DNA of 64,000 nucleotides from Castellaniella hirudinis_A (GCF_047468865.1 NZ_JBLGTV010000006.1:124001-188000), one strand, 5' to 3'; positions 35,666 through 44,628 are shown, counted from the stretch's first letter. Numbers and translations are program-made. The notes: generated from the letters alone by a model not told the origin.

Positions 35666-36460
35666 ATGATGAAAAACGGGCCTTTCGCATTGATGTTCCA
35701 TGCCCTGGTGGTGGCGTTTATCCTGGCGCCCCTGGTTATCGTCTGCTGGGTCGCCTTCACGCCCGAACCCACGCTCACGCTGCCATTCACGCAGTTTTCG
35801 CTGCGTTGGTTTCGCGCCATCTTCGATCATGGCGGCTTTGTCCAGGCGTTCAAGATCAGCCTGTGGCTGGCCTTTCTGTCGGCCACGCTGGCCGTGTGTC
35901 TCGGGGCGCCCGCCGCGCTGGCCATTGCGCGCCACCAGTTTCCGGGGCGCGACTTTCTCAATGGCCTGTTCCTGTCGCCCTTGATGATTCCGCACTTGGT
36001 GCTGGGGATTGCCATGCTGCGTTTCTTCGCGCTGTTGAACCAGACGGGGTCGTTCTTCTGGCTGGTGCTGGGGCATGTGGTGGTGATCACGCCCTATGTG
36101 ATGCGCCTGGTGCTGGGGGCGCTGGTCGGGTTCGACCGCAGCATCGAACATGCGGCGTTGTCGCTGGGCGCGAGCCGGACGGCTGTTTTCTTCAAAGTGA
36201 CGCTGCCCATGATCCTGCCGGGCCTGGCCGGTGGTTGGCTGCTGGCTTTCATCAACAGTTTCGATGAACTGAATATGTCGATCTTCGTCACTTCGCCCGC
36301 GACCGTGACGCTGCCTGTGCGCATGTACCTGTACGCCACGGAGTCCATCGACCCCATGATGGCGGCGGTCTCCGCCGTGGTCATTGCCTTGACGGCAGTG
36401 GCGATGCTGGTGTTGGATCGCGTGTACGGCCTGGACAAGGTCCTTGTGGGACGCCATTGA
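35666..36460 (+). CDS. ABC transporter permease (PotC type)
   Basis: 264 residues with about six membrane segments. The ATPase-contact loop is EHAALSLGASRTAVFFKVTLPMILPGL. The start ATGATG is at 35666; an ATG at 35661 is followed by a stop after one codon. It is closely followed by the 2Fe-2S protein gene. Confidence 0.88.
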   Translation: MMKNGPFALMFHALVVAFILAPLVIVCWVAFTPEPTLTLPFTQFSLRWFRAIFDHGGFVQAFKISLWLAFLSATLAVCLGAPAALAIARHQFPGRDFLNGLFLSPLMIPHLVLGIAMLRFFALLNQTGSFFWLVLGHVVVITPYVMRLVLGALVGFDRSIEHAALSLGASRTAVFFKVTLPMILPGLAGGWLLAFINSFDELNMSIFVTSPATVTLPVRMYLYATESIDPMMAAVSAVVIALTAVAMLVLDRVYGLDKVLVGRH

Positions 36461-36474
36461 GCGGGGATGCCGGG

Positions 36475-36780
36475 ATGATGTCGAAGCTTTCTCCTCTTTT
36501 GCGCCGCGTCGCCGAGCAGGATCGGCCGGTGTGCGGTTTTCTGCTGGATGGCGAACCGTGCACGGCGCTGGCGGGCGACACCGTGTTCACCGCCGTGCTG
36601 AGCCAGCAGGCTTTTTTGCGGCATACCGAGTTTTCCGGCGGGCCGCGTGCTGGATTCTGTTTGATGGGAGCCTGCCAGGATTGCTGGCTCTGGCTGCAGG
36701 ATGGCCGCCGAGTGCGCGCCTGCACCACGCTGGTCCAGCCCGGCATGGCGCTGCGGACCACGCCCCCGGAGGTCGCATGA
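36475..36780 (+). CDS. (2Fe-2S) small subunit of an opine/amino-acid-type flavin dehydrogenase (HcnA/OoxA-like)
   Basis: 101 residues. It carries the plant-ferredoxin-type cluster ligands in FCLMGACQDCWLW (C-x4-C-x2-C) with a fourth Cys in VRACTT. The N-terminus (RPVCGFLLDGEPCTALAGDTVFTAVL) is usual for the small subunit of HcnABC- or octopine-dehydrogenase-like complexes. The stop overlaps the next start as ATGA, so subunits are made together. Confidence 0.85.
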   Translation: MMSKLSPLLRRVAEQDRPVCGFLLDGEPCTALAGDTVFTAVLSQQAFLRHTEFSGGPRAGFCLMGACQDCWLWLQDGRRVRACTTLVQPGMALRTTPPEVA

Positions 36781-38207
36781 CGCCCCCGGACGCCCCGGGC
36801 CGGTGCGTGCCCGTGATCATCGGCGCGGGTCCCGCCGGCTTGGCGGCGGCGCAGACGCTGGCGGCGCATGGCTTGCGGCCCGTGCTGCTGGACGAGGCAC
36901 CTGCGGTGGGCGGGCAGATTTACCGCCAGGCACCGCCGGGCATGCGCCGCGATGCCAGGGCGCTATATGGTTTTGATGCGCGCCAGGCCCGGGCGGCGCA
37001 TCAACTGGGCGAACGCCTGGCGGACCTGGCGGACTACCGGCCGCAAACGCTGGTGTGGGACATCCAGGATCGCACCGTGCATTTCCAGTCGCCGACGGGG
37101 CTGGACAGCCTGACGTTCAGCCATCTGATCCTGGCGACGGGCGCCACCGACCGGACTCTGCCTTTTCCCGGCTGGCTGCTGCCCGGGGTGTTTACCCTGG
37201 GCGGGGCGCAGGTGGCGCTGAAGTACCAGGGCTGCGTCATCGGCCAGACGGTGGTGCTGGCGGGCACGGGCCCTTTGCTTTATCTGGTGGCTTGGCAGTA
37301 CGCAAAAGCCGGTGTCCGGGTGCGGGCCGTATTGGATTCATCCCGTTTTCTCGATCAAGTCCGCGCCGTGCCCGGGCTGGCCGCCAGTCCGGGTCTGTTG
37401 GCCAAAGGCTTGTGGTATGTCGGCGGGCTGCGGGCGCGTGGAATTCCGGTGCACACCGGGGCCAGGCTGGTGACCGCGCGCGGGGATGCGCGCGTCCAGT
37501 CGCTGGTCTGGGAGGCTCGGGCGGGCGATGCTGCCACCCGCCGGGAAACCCCCTGCGATGCCATCGGCTTTGCCTATGGCCTGCGTTCGGAAACCCAGCT
37601 GGCCAGTTTGCTGGGCTGCGCTTTTCAGTTCGATGAGCGTTCCCGGGCCTGGCTGCCCGTCCTGGACGACATGGGCAGGACGTCGCGCCCGGGGGTCTAT
37701 GCGGCGGGCGATGGGGCGGGTATCGAAGGGGCCGAAGCCGCCGGCATACGGGGGCGGCAGGCGGCCTTGGCCCTGCTGGCCGACGCGGGCCACGCGCCCG
37801 ACCCGCAGTCGATCCAGCGTTGTGGGCGGCGGCGCAAGCGCCTGGCCGGGGTGCGCCGCGCATTGGAACAGGCTTTCCCTTGTCCGCAGGACTGGGCCGC
37901 CCAAGCGGACGACACTTTGGTGATTTGCCGCTGCGAAGAAATCACGGCGGGGGAAATCCGCCGCGTGGCGCGGGAAACCGGCGCGCAGGACATCAACCGG
38001 GTCAAAGCCTTGACGCGGGTGGGAATGGGCCGCTGCCAGGGCCGGATGTGCGGCATGGCGGCGGCAGAGATCGTGGCGCAGGCGGCGGGGGTCGACCTCC
38101 GGGCGGTGGGCTGCCTGCGCAGCCAGCCGCCGGTCAAGCCGCTGGTCATGGGGCTGGCCCCTGCGCCACAGCCGTGGGAATCGACCGGGGAGGCCGACGA
38201 TGACTGA
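36777..38207 (+). CDS. FAD/NAD(P)-binding subunit of opine/amino-acid-type dehydrogenase (HcnB/OoxA-like)
   Basis: 476 residues. The FAD dinucleotide site is VIIGAGPAGLAAAQTL and a second nucleotide site lies near VVLAGTGPLLYL. A C-terminal BFD-like [2Fe-2S] module follows: CRCEEITAGEIRR and GMGRCQGRMC. It passes electrons between the DAO-like subunit and the ferredoxin-like subunit. It overlaps the next gene by 8 bp. Confidence 0.87.
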   Translation: MTPPDAPGRCVPVIIGAGPAGLAAAQTLAAHGLRPVLLDEAPAVGGQIYRQAPPGMRRDARALYGFDARQARAAHQLGERLADLADYRPQTLVWDIQDRTVHFQSPTGLDSLTFSHLILATGATDRTLPFPGWLLPGVFTLGGAQVALKYQGCVIGQTVVLAGTGPLLYLVAWQYAKAGVRVRAVLDSSRFLDQVRAVPGLAASPGLLAKGLWYVGGLRARGIPVHTGARLVTARGDARVQSLVWEARAGDAATRRETPCDAIGFAYGLRSETQLASLLGCAFQFDERSRAWLPVLDDMGRTSRPGVYAAGDGAGIEGAEAAGIRGRQAALALLADAGHAPDPQSIQRCGRRRKRLAGVRRALEQAFPCPQDWAAQADDTLVICRCEEITAGEIRRVARETGAQDINRVKALTRVGMGRCQGRMCGMAAAEIVAQAAGVDLRAVGCLRSQPPVKPLVMGLAPAPQPWESTGEADDD

Positions 38208-39384
38208 TCCGCGGGCCGCCGATGTGGCGATTGTCGGCGGCGGCATCATGGGGGCCTGCGCCGCGCTGTTCCTGCGCCGTCTGGGCCATTCGGTGATCTT
38301 GCTGGAGGCCGCGCTGTGCGGCTCCAAGGCCAGCGGCGTCAATTACGGCGGCGTCCGGCGGCAGGGGCGGTCGCTCGATCAATTGCCCCTGAGCCAGCGG
38401 GCGCATGCGCTGTGGCGCGATATCCGGCAACTGGCCGGCATAGAGGGCGAATATGTGCGTTCCGGCCATCTGAAATTGGCGCGCACGGCGGCGGACATGG
38501 CCGCGCTGGAAGCCTACCGGCAGACCAGCCGGGGCTTTGGCCTCGACCTGCGCCTCCTGTCGGGGCCGGCGTTTCATCGGCAATTTCCATGGCTGGATCA
38601 GACGCTCGTCGGCGGCTCGCTGTGCCCCGAGGACGGTCATGCGAATCCCCGGCTGGTGTCGCCCGCCCTGGCCCAGGCCGCGCGCCGCGCGGGCGCGGAA
38701 GTCCACGAACAGACGCGGGTGCTGCAAGCCGCCAGAACCGAGGCGGGCTTTCTCTTGGTCTGCGACCGGGGCCTGCGGGTGCGGGCCGAGTCCGTCATCA
38801 ATTGCGCGGGGGCGTGGGGGCACGAAATCGCCCGGCTGTTCGGCCGCGAGGTGCCTGAATCAGCCCTGTACCCGCTGATGATGGTGACCGAGCCTTTGCC
38901 CTTGTTCATGACCGTCAGCCTGGGCATGCAGGGTGGCGGGGTGTATGCGCGCCAGGTGGAGCGCGGCAATTGCGTCATCGGCGGCGGCCGGGGCTATGCC
39001 TCGAATACCCAATTCGCCCGGCCGGGGGGGCGGGCGATCAATACGCTGATGCGCGAGGCCGGCCGCCTGATTCCCGCGCTGGCGCACGCGCAGGTGATCC
39101 GTTTCTGGAGCGGCTACGAGGGCGGCTTCGATGACGGCAACCCGGTCTTGGGGCCGGACGACCAGGTGCCGGGCCTGTTTCATGCCTTCGGTTTTTCCGG
39201 CGCGGGCTTCCAGCTGGGGCCGGCGGTGGGCGAGGCGCTGGCCGACCTGGTGCATGCAGGGCGTGCGCGCATTCCCCTTGACGCTTTTGATATCCGCCGG
39301 TTCGGGGCTCAGTCCCGGCAGCTCGAACCGGCCTTGAACATAGCCGGGCAGCGAGGACAGGAGCCAATATGTCTACACAAATGA
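38200..39384 (+). CDS. DAO-family FAD oxidoreductase (HcnC-like, catalytic subunit)
   Basis: 394 residues. FAD motif VAIVGGGIMGACAALFLRRL, then a DadA/glycine-oxidase-type substrate domain (FGFSGAGFQLGPAVGEALADLV at the C-terminus). In such heterotrimers this subunit oxidises the amine or imino acid. Partners upstream supply the FeS and second flavin sites. Together with a PotABCD-type importer, a role in using an opine, D-amino or hydroxyproline-like compound is inferred; the exact substrate is not visible. Confidence 0.86.
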   Translation: MTDPRAADVAIVGGGIMGACAALFLRRLGHSVILLEAALCGSKASGVNYGGVRRQGRSLDQLPLSQRAHALWRDIRQLAGIEGEYVRSGHLKLARTAADMAALEAYRQTSRGFGLDLRLLSGPAFHRQFPWLDQTLVGGSLCPEDGHANPRLVSPALAQAARRAGAEVHEQTRVLQAARTEAGFLLVCDRGLRVRAESVINCAGAWGHEIARLFGREVPESALYPLMMVTEPLPLFMTVSLGMQGGGVYARQVERGNCVIGGGRGYASNTQFARPGGRAINTLMREAGRLIPALAHAQVIRFWSGYEGGFDDGNPVLGPDDQVPGLFHAFGFSGAGFQLGPAVGEALADLVHAGRARIPLDAFDIRRFGAQSRQLEPALNIAGQRGQEPICLHK

Positions 39385-40436
39385 AACGTACCGCGAGGAA
39401 AGCCGGTAGCCTGCTTGCCGCCACTTTGCTGGCCGCTTGGGCGGGCGGGGCGCAGGCCGACCAGGCTACTTTGTATATCGGGATGAACGGGGGCGATATG
39501 GAGCGCGCCTTTACCCAGTATGTCTTCCCGCCGTTTGAAAAAGAGCATGGAGTCAAGGTCGTGGTGGTGCCCGGCACGTCCGCCGATGTGCTGGCCAAGG
39601 CGCAGGCCTACAAGGACAACCCGCAGATGCACGTCATGTTCCTGGATGATGGCGTCATGTACCGGGCCATTTCGATGGGCTTGTGCGAAAAGCTGGAACC
39701 TTCGGAAGCGCTGTCCCAGCTGTATCCCACGGCGCGGATGAAGGACGACATGGCGGCGGCGGTGGACATGGGCCTGACTGGCGTGGCCTACAACACCAAG
39801 ATGTTCGCCGACCAGGGCTGGGCGCCGCCGACGTCCTGGGCGGATTTCGCGGATCCGAAATACAAGGGCAAGGTGGTGATGCAGTCCATGCCCAGCAGTT
39901 CATACGGACTGCATGCTTTCTTGATGTTCAACCGCATTCAGGGTGGGACGGAGCAGGATGTGAATCCAGGCTTCGAGCGGTGGAATGACGCCATCGGCGG
40001 CAATGTGCTGGAATACATTTCCAATTCGTCGAAAATATCCGAAATGGTGCAAACCGGCGAGGCGGGCATCTTTCCGCTGACGTTCACCGCCGTGGCCCGG
40101 CTGGCCGATCGCGGGCAGCCTTTCGGGTTCGTGGCCCCGAAAGAAGGCCCGGTGCTGTTGTCGGTGGGCGAATGCGTGATTGCCGGCAACAACCAGCCCA
40201 AATTGGCTCAGGCGCTGGCCAGCTATCTGCTGTCCGCCCCCGCGCAGGAACTGGCCTTGCAGCATAGCGGCAACGTGCCGTCCAATCCCAATGCGAAGGG
40301 CGGCGATGCCGCCCAGCAGAAATATCTGGCGGACTTCAAGACGGCGGTGGCGCACGCCGTCGTGCTGGACTGGGACCAGATCAATCAGCATCGCCCCGAG
40401 TGGAATACGCGCTGGAATCGCACGGTCGAGCAATAA
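39369..40436 (+). CDS. ABC transporter substrate-binding protein (PotD/extracellular solute-binding type)
   Basis: 355 residues. Sec signal peptide ending around GGAQA. Mature protein has VVVVPGTSADVLAKAQAYKDNP, GLTGVAYNTKMFADQGWAPP and FPLTFTAVARLADRGQPFGF, typical of polyamine/iron/opine type binding proteins. The start overlaps the DAO gene by 16 bp and has AGGAG upstream. No lipobox, so it is a free periplasmic protein. Last gene of the operon. Confidence 0.88.
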   Translation: MSTQMKRTARKAGSLLAATLLAAWAGGAQADQATLYIGMNGGDMERAFTQYVFPPFEKEHGVKVVVVPGTSADVLAKAQAYKDNPQMHVMFLDDGVMYRAISMGLCEKLEPSEALSQLYPTARMKDDMAAAVDMGLTGVAYNTKMFADQGWAPPTSWADFADPKYKGKVVMQSMPSSSYGLHAFLMFNRIQGGTEQDVNPGFERWNDAIGGNVLEYISNSSKISEMVQTGEAGIFPLTFTAVARLADRGQPFGFVAPKEGPVLLSVGECVIAGNNQPKLAQALASYLLSAPAQELALQHSGNVPSNPNAKGGDAAQQKYLADFKTAVAHAVVLDWDQINQHRPEWNTRWNRTVEQ

Positions 40437-40591
40437 CCGGCGCGTCCGGGCGGCAGCCCGCGCCCGGCGCGCCGGGATGCCGCTGGCCGCTCGGCCCGGC
40501 GCCCCAGACGGCCTGGTCGCTTTTGATCCTTTCCTCTTAAGTCTTTGATCTGATAGAAGACCCTGGAGATGCCCGCACCTTATCCCAGGTT

Positions 40592-40614
40592 TTGTCCACA
40601 GAAGCTGTGGACAA
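40592..40614. repeat. DnaA-box-like hairpin 1
   Basis: Perfect inverted repeat of TTGTCCACA with 5-base loop GAAGC. It differs from the strict DnaA box by G for A at position 3. Confidence 0.75.
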
Positions 40615-40877
40615 GCCCGGCGGCACAGACCAATCCGCTGCGGACTGGGCTGTGCCGCCAGGCCGCCCCAAGGCAAAAACAGCCCCCTTGGGGGATAAGC
40701 CCGGACGTGCATCGGTTCCAAGACGGATGCACGCCTGGCGCATCCGAGTGGCTTGCAAGCCACGAGGTGGACAGCAAGCGGGCGCAGCCCGTGCGGCGTG
40801 GGGGCCTTTTTGCACCACTGATCCTAAGTCTTTGATCTCAGATGGAAACCAGGGATAACCCTTGGTTTATCCATGGG

Positions 40878-40902
40878 CTTATCCACAATTTGCGTGGATA
40901 AG
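40878..40902. repeat. DnaA-box hairpin 2
   Basis: CTTATCCAC and GTGGATAAG are perfect inverted copies around AATTTGC. The left arm plus one base is the consensus box TTATCCACA. A preceding GGATAA...TTATCC pair (40853-40872) adds to the cluster. Confidence 0.8.
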
Positions 40903-41006
40903 TCGTGTCGGCCCGGCGATAAAGTCAGTGGTCAATCTTTGATCTGCGTGTTTATCTGATTGATTTCAAAATATAAAACTGAATAGCTAAACGCTTGTCC
41001 CAATGA

Positions 41007-41030
41007 TTGTCCACAATCCGGGTGGATAAG
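41007..41030. repeat. DnaA-box-like hairpin 3
   Basis: TTGTCCACA (41007-41015) faces GTGGATAAG (41022-41030), with one mismatched pair. It lies about 50 bp before the mscS-type start codon. Confidence 0.7.
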
Positions 41031-41078
41031 CGGGCCACGGTAAAATGGGATGGTTTCAATCAAGGATGAACCGACGCC

Positions 41079-41939
41079 ATGGAAGACTTGCAAACATTTT
41101 GGGCGACCCTGCCGAACCTCAGCGGGATCGTGGTGCACTTGGCCGTGACCCTGGCCATCCTGGTGGTGGGCTGGATGGCCGCCAATCTGCTGGGCGGCTG
41201 GGTGCGGCGCCTGGCCCGGCGTTCCAGCCGGATCGACCCCACCGTGGTGCCGATCGTGTGCAGCGTGGTGGTGTGGGCGGTGCGCATCGTGGTGCTCCTG
41301 GCCGTCCTGGCGCGCCTGGGGGTGCAGACCGCCAGCCTGGTCGCCATGCTGGGGGCGTCCGCCCTGGCCATCGGCCTGGCGCTGCAGGGGACGCTGCAGA
41401 ACTTCGCAGCGGGCATCATGCTGCTGGTTCTGCGGCCCGTGCGGGCGGGAGAATTCGTTTCGGTCGAAGGCAAGGGCATGGGCACTGTGGATGAAATCGG
41501 CCTGTTCATGACCCGTCTTGTGCAGTTCGACGGCATCCACCTGTTGCTGCCCAATTCGCTGGTGTGGGGCAACCCGATCGTCAATTACAGCCGCAACGCG
41601 ACCCGTCGCCTGGATCTGATGGTGGCGGTGCGCTACGACGATGACCTGGAAGCCGCGCTGGCGGCCCTGCAGAGCCTGGCGGCCGGGCACCCCGACGTCC
41701 TGCGCGATCCCGCGCCCCAGGTCATGGTCATGGAATACCGCGACAGCACCATCATGCTCAATATCCGCGCCTGGGCCCAGGCCGGCAAGTACTGGGATCT
41801 GCTGTTCGACCTGCAGCGCCAAGCCCCGCAGGCGCTGCGCCGCGCAGGCCTGCGCAGCCCGATTCCGCTGCGCGAAGTGCGCACCGCGCCCGACAACGCC
41901 GCCGCGCCCGACAAAGACGCGGCCGCCAACGAGGCCTGA
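41079..41939 (+). CDS. mscS: Small-conductance mechanosensitive channel, MscS family
   Basis: 286 residues, the MscS length. Three N-terminal membrane segments, with the pore helix ASALAIGLALQGTLQNFAAGIMLLVLRPVRAGEFV and the beta domain segment LLLPNSLVWGNPIVNYS. It releases pressure on osmotic downshift. The C-terminus ends in an Ala/Asp-rich tail. Transcription starts next to the DnaA-box region. Confidence 0.92.
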   Translation: MEDLQTFWATLPNLSGIVVHLAVTLAILVVGWMAANLLGGWVRRLARRSSRIDPTVVPIVCSVVVWAVRIVVLLAVLARLGVQTASLVAMLGASALAIGLALQGTLQNFAAGIMLLVLRPVRAGEFVSVEGKGMGTVDEIGLFMTRLVQFDGIHLLLPNSLVWGNPIVNYSRNATRRLDLMVAVRYDDDLEAALAALQSLAAGHPDVLRDPAPQVMVMEYRDSTIMLNIRAWAQAGKYWDLLFDLQRQAPQALRRAGLRSPIPLREVRTAPDNAAAPDKDAAANEA

Positions 41940-41965
41940 GCCCCGCGCCGCCGGGCGGCGGCGCG

Positions 41966-42973
41966 CTATTCCACCATCCGGTTCAGCCGTTCGGCGTCCA
42001 GGGGGTGCTGGCCGTTTTCTATGCGCTGGCCCAGGTCTTCCATGGCCTGGCACAGGCGGTGGATGCGGGCGTCCTGCTGGGCGGTGTGGTTGATCAGTTC
42101 GTGCAGCACCTTGACCAGGGGGTCGTCGTCCGAGCGGCCCACCCCATAGGGGGCGAAATCATCGTCCGCCTGCGCGTCCGCGGGCCGCGTGGCGGCATCC
42201 GGCTGCTGGCCGCGCTGCAGCAAGGCTTGCAGCGGCTGGGCCGCCCAGTCGGATTGGCAGGGCAGGCCGTCGCCGCCCGGGCCGGCGGCCGGGGCGGGTC
42301 GCGCCGGCGCGTCGTCCGCCGATCCCGCCGCCGGCTCGGGCGCGCCGCTCTGGCCGGCACGGGCCGGCCGGCGGGCCGCTTCGCCGCCGGCCGGTGTTTC
42401 GGCATCGGCGGCGGGCGCCCGATCCGCCGCCTGGGCGTGCCCGTCGTCCTGATGGTCTTCGGCCAGGATGATGCGCGCCGGATTGCCCACGGCGGTCGCC
42501 CCGGCGGGGACGGGCTTGATCACCACCGCGTTGGATCCCACCCGGGCGTGCGCGCCCACGGTAAAGCCCCCCAGAATCTGCGCGCCGGCGCCCACCACCA
42601 CGCCGGTTTCCAGGGTGGGGTGGCGTTTCTCGCCCTTGTACAGCCGGGTGCCGCCCAAGGTGACCCCCTGGTAGATGGTGCAGTCGTCGCCGATTTCGGC
42701 GGTTTCGCCGATCACGACCCCGAAGCCGTGGTCGATGAACACGCGCCGTCCGATGACGGCGCCCGGATGGATTTCGATCCCCGTCAGCAAGCGGCCCAGG
42801 TGCGAGACAAAGCGGCCCGCCCAGTACCAGCCGCCGCGCCACAGGCGATGGCCCAGGCGGTGGATCAGGATGGCGTGCAGGCCCGGATAGCACGTCAGGA
42901 TTTCGATGCGGCTGCGGGCGGCGGGGTCGCGTTCGTGGATACAGGCGATGTCTTCGCGTAGCTGTTCAAACAT
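41966..42973 (-). CDS. cysE: Serine O-acetyltransferase with a long C-terminal tail
   Basis: 335 residues. The N-terminal 170 or so are a complete CysE: FEQLREDIACIHERDPAAR, DHGFGVVIGETAEIGDDCTIYQGVTLGG, and hexapeptide repeats up to VGNPARIIL. It makes O-acetylserine for cysteine synthesis. The tail (about 155 residues) is Ala/Pro/Asp-rich and ends in a predicted helix (DPLVKVLHELINHTAQQDARIHRLCQAM); it is not part of the usual enzyme. The start overlaps the trmJ stop by 8 bp. CysB-type control is possible but not shown. Confidence 0.92.
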   Translation of the reverse strand: MFEQLREDIACIHERDPAARSRIEILTCYPGLHAILIHRLGHRLWRGGWYWAGRFVSHLGRLLTGIEIHPGAVIGRRVFIDHGFGVVIGETAEIGDDCTIYQGVTLGGTRLYKGEKRHPTLETGVVVGAGAQILGGFTVGAHARVGSNAVVIKPVPAGATAVGNPARIILAEDHQDDGHAQAADRAPAADAETPAGGEAARRPARAGQSGAPEPAAGSADDAPARPAPAAGPGGDGLPCQSDWAAQPLQALLQRGQQPDAATRPADAQADDDFAPYGVGRSDDDPLVKVLHELINHTAQQDARIHRLCQAMEDLGQRIENGQHPLDAERLNRMVE

Positions 42974-43805
42974 GGTGGCTTTGATCGGGGTCTTGGGGAT
43001 GGGCCTTGCGCGCGGTGCGCAGCATCGCGGTGCACAGGCCGCGCAGCATGTCGACTTCGTCGGCGCTCAGGTGGTTGCGGGTCAGCATCTGGCGCATGCG
43101 CGGCACCAGTTTCTTGGGGTGGGCGGGGTCGAGGAATTCCACCGCGACCAGAGCTTGTTCCAGGTGGGCCAGCATGGCCTGGATCGCCCCATTGCCTGCG
43201 GGATCGCCGCCGGGGTCATGGCGCCCGCGAGTGTCGGGCAGCCGGGGCTGGCCGCTGGCCGGCAGCAGCGCGTAGCGCATTTCCCAGGCCGCCAGTTGCA
43301 GCGCCTGGGACACATTGAGCGAACTATAGGCCGGATTGGCCGGAATGTGGCATACCTGCTGGCACAGCAGGATGTCGTCGTTGGACAGGCCCGAGCGTTC
43401 GGTGCCCAGCACCAGCGCGATTTCGGCGTCTGGGTGGGCCAGCGCCGCGGCGGACTGCTGGGCGGCCTCGCGGATGTCGCAGGGCGGCGCGCCCAGGGCG
43501 CGGGCGCGGGCCGTCAGGGCGAAGGCCAGGGTGGCGGGGGCCAGGGCATCGGCCAGGCTGTCGTGGAGGCGGGCGTGCGCCAGGACGTCGGTGGCCCCGC
43601 TGGCCAGGGCCACGGCGTCGGGGTGCCGCAGCACGTCCGGCGTCCCTGGGGTGACTAAATGCAGGGCTTGAAAACCCATGGTCTTGATGGCCCGCGCGGC
43701 GGATCCGACATTGCCGGGATGGCTGGGGCTGACCATGACGAAGCGCACGCGCGCGAAAAAATCCGCCCCGGATTGAGGCGAATCGGAGGAAACTGGTAGA
43801 GTCAT
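42966..43805 (-). CDS. trmJ: tRNA (cytidine/uridine-2'-O-)-methyltransferase TrmJ
   Basis: 279 residues. SPOUT/TrmH fold with VRFVMVSPSHPGNVGSAARAIKTMGF at the N-terminus, LVLGTERSGLSNDDILLC, and the knot motif IPANPAYSSLNVSQALQLAAWEM. It methylates position 32 of certain tRNAs. Divergent from suhB, with a short shared promoter region. Confidence 0.92.
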   Translation of the reverse strand: MTLPVSSDSPQSGADFFARVRFVMVSPSHPGNVGSAARAIKTMGFQALHLVTPGTPDVLRHPDAVALASGATDVLAHARLHDSLADALAPATLAFALTARARALGAPPCDIREAAQQSAAALAHPDAEIALVLGTERSGLSNDDILLCQQVCHIPANPAYSSLNVSQALQLAAWEMRYALLPASGQPRLPDTRGRHDPGGDPAGNGAIQAMLAHLEQALVAVEFLDPAHPKKLVPRMRQMLTRNHLSADEVDMLRGLCTAMLRTARKAHPQDPDQSHHV

Positions 43806-43844
43806 TTAAAATAGCAGCTTGTTACCTGTGATCTTTGGAAATTT

Positions 43845-44627
43845 ATGCACCCGATGCTTAACACCGCCATCAAGGCGGCACGCCGCGCAGGCGCCATTAT
43901 CAACCGCGCCAGCCTGGATCTCGAACGCCTGAACGTGGCGCGCAAGGGCCCCAAGGACTACGTCACCGAAGTCGACCGCGCGTCCGAAGAATCCATCATC
44001 GACATTTTACGCACAGCCTACCCGGATCATGGTTTTCTGGGTGAAGAATCCGGCGTGCTGAAGGCCCCGGACGGCAGCGACGAGCCCGAATTCCAGTGGA
44101 TCATCGACCCGCTGGACGGCACGACCAACTTCATCCACGGCTTTCAGCATTATGCGGTGTCCATCGCCTTGATGCATCGCGGGGTGGCCGCGCATGCGGT
44201 TATTTTCGATCCCACCCGCAACGAAATGTTCACCGCCAGCCGGGGCAGCGGCGCGTTCCTGAACGACCGCCGGGTGCGGGTGTCGTCTTGCCTGCGCTAC
44301 CACGAGGCCCTCCTGGCGTCGCATATCCCGCAATCCACCGCGCTGCCGTCGGGGTCGCCTTTTGTCCCGCTGCTGGCCGACTGCGCGGCGGCGCGGCGCA
44401 CCGGCTCCACCGTGCTGGACCTGGCCTGGGTGGCATGCGGGCGTCTGGACGGCTTTTGCGGCGTGGGCCTGAAACCCTGGGACATGGCGGCGGCCAGCCT
44501 GCTGGTGCTGGAGGCCGGCGGCCTGATCGCCGATTTCCACGGCGAACAGGGCTGGCTGCAATCGGGCAATGTGCTGGCGGGCACGCCGAAGGTTTTCACC
44601 CAGATGATGGCGCACCTGCCGGCCTGA
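43845..44627 (+). CDS. suhB: Inositol-1-monophosphatase SuhB
   Basis: 260 residues. Metal-binding motifs GEESG, DPLDGTTNFIHG and WDMAAASLLVLEAGG. Besides inositol phosphatase activity, SuhB joins the rRNA antitermination complex in other proteobacteria. It is followed after one base by the TerC/CorC gene. Confidence 0.94.
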   Translation: MHPMLNTAIKAARRAGAIINRASLDLERLNVARKGPKDYVTEVDRASEESIIDILRTAYPDHGFLGEESGVLKAPDGSDEPEFQWIIDPLDGTTNFIHGFQHYAVSIALMHRGVAAHAVIFDPTRNEMFTASRGSGAFLNDRRVRVSSCLRYHEALLASHIPQSTALPSGSPFVPLLADCAAARRTGSTVLDLAWVACGRLDGFCGVGLKPWDMAAASLLVLEAGGLIADFHGEQGWLQSGNVLAGTPKVFTQMMAHLPA

Positions 44628-44628
44628 C

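Larger units (their letters stand above)
40437..41078. promoter_or_regulatory. Gene-free region with three DnaA-box-like hairpin modules and other palindromes
   Basis: About 640 bp with no credible gene. TCTTTGATCT occurs at 40542, 40829 and 40936; exactly 50 bp after each of the first two is a hairpin: TTGTCCACA-GAAGC-TGTGGACAA (40592-40614) and CTTATCCAC...GTGGATAAG (40878-40902). The third, TTGTCCACA...GTGGATAAG (41007-41030), is 71 bp after its motif. TTATCCACA (40879-40887) is a perfect E. coli-type DnaA box. Between modules 1 and 2 are a long hairpin (40619-40659), CCCCCTTGGGGG (40683-40694), an 8-bp inverted repeat (40706-40733) and a 16-bp palindrome (40748-40763). It could be a DnaA-binding, replication-related or repeat-derived region; the neighbouring genes are not those of a normal oriC. 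Confidence 0.7.

Noticed and set aside
40437..41078. Chromosomal oriC
   Set aside because: DnaA boxes are present, but dnaA, dnaN, rpmH or gidA are not adjacent and the modules look duplicated; reported as an unexplained region instead.
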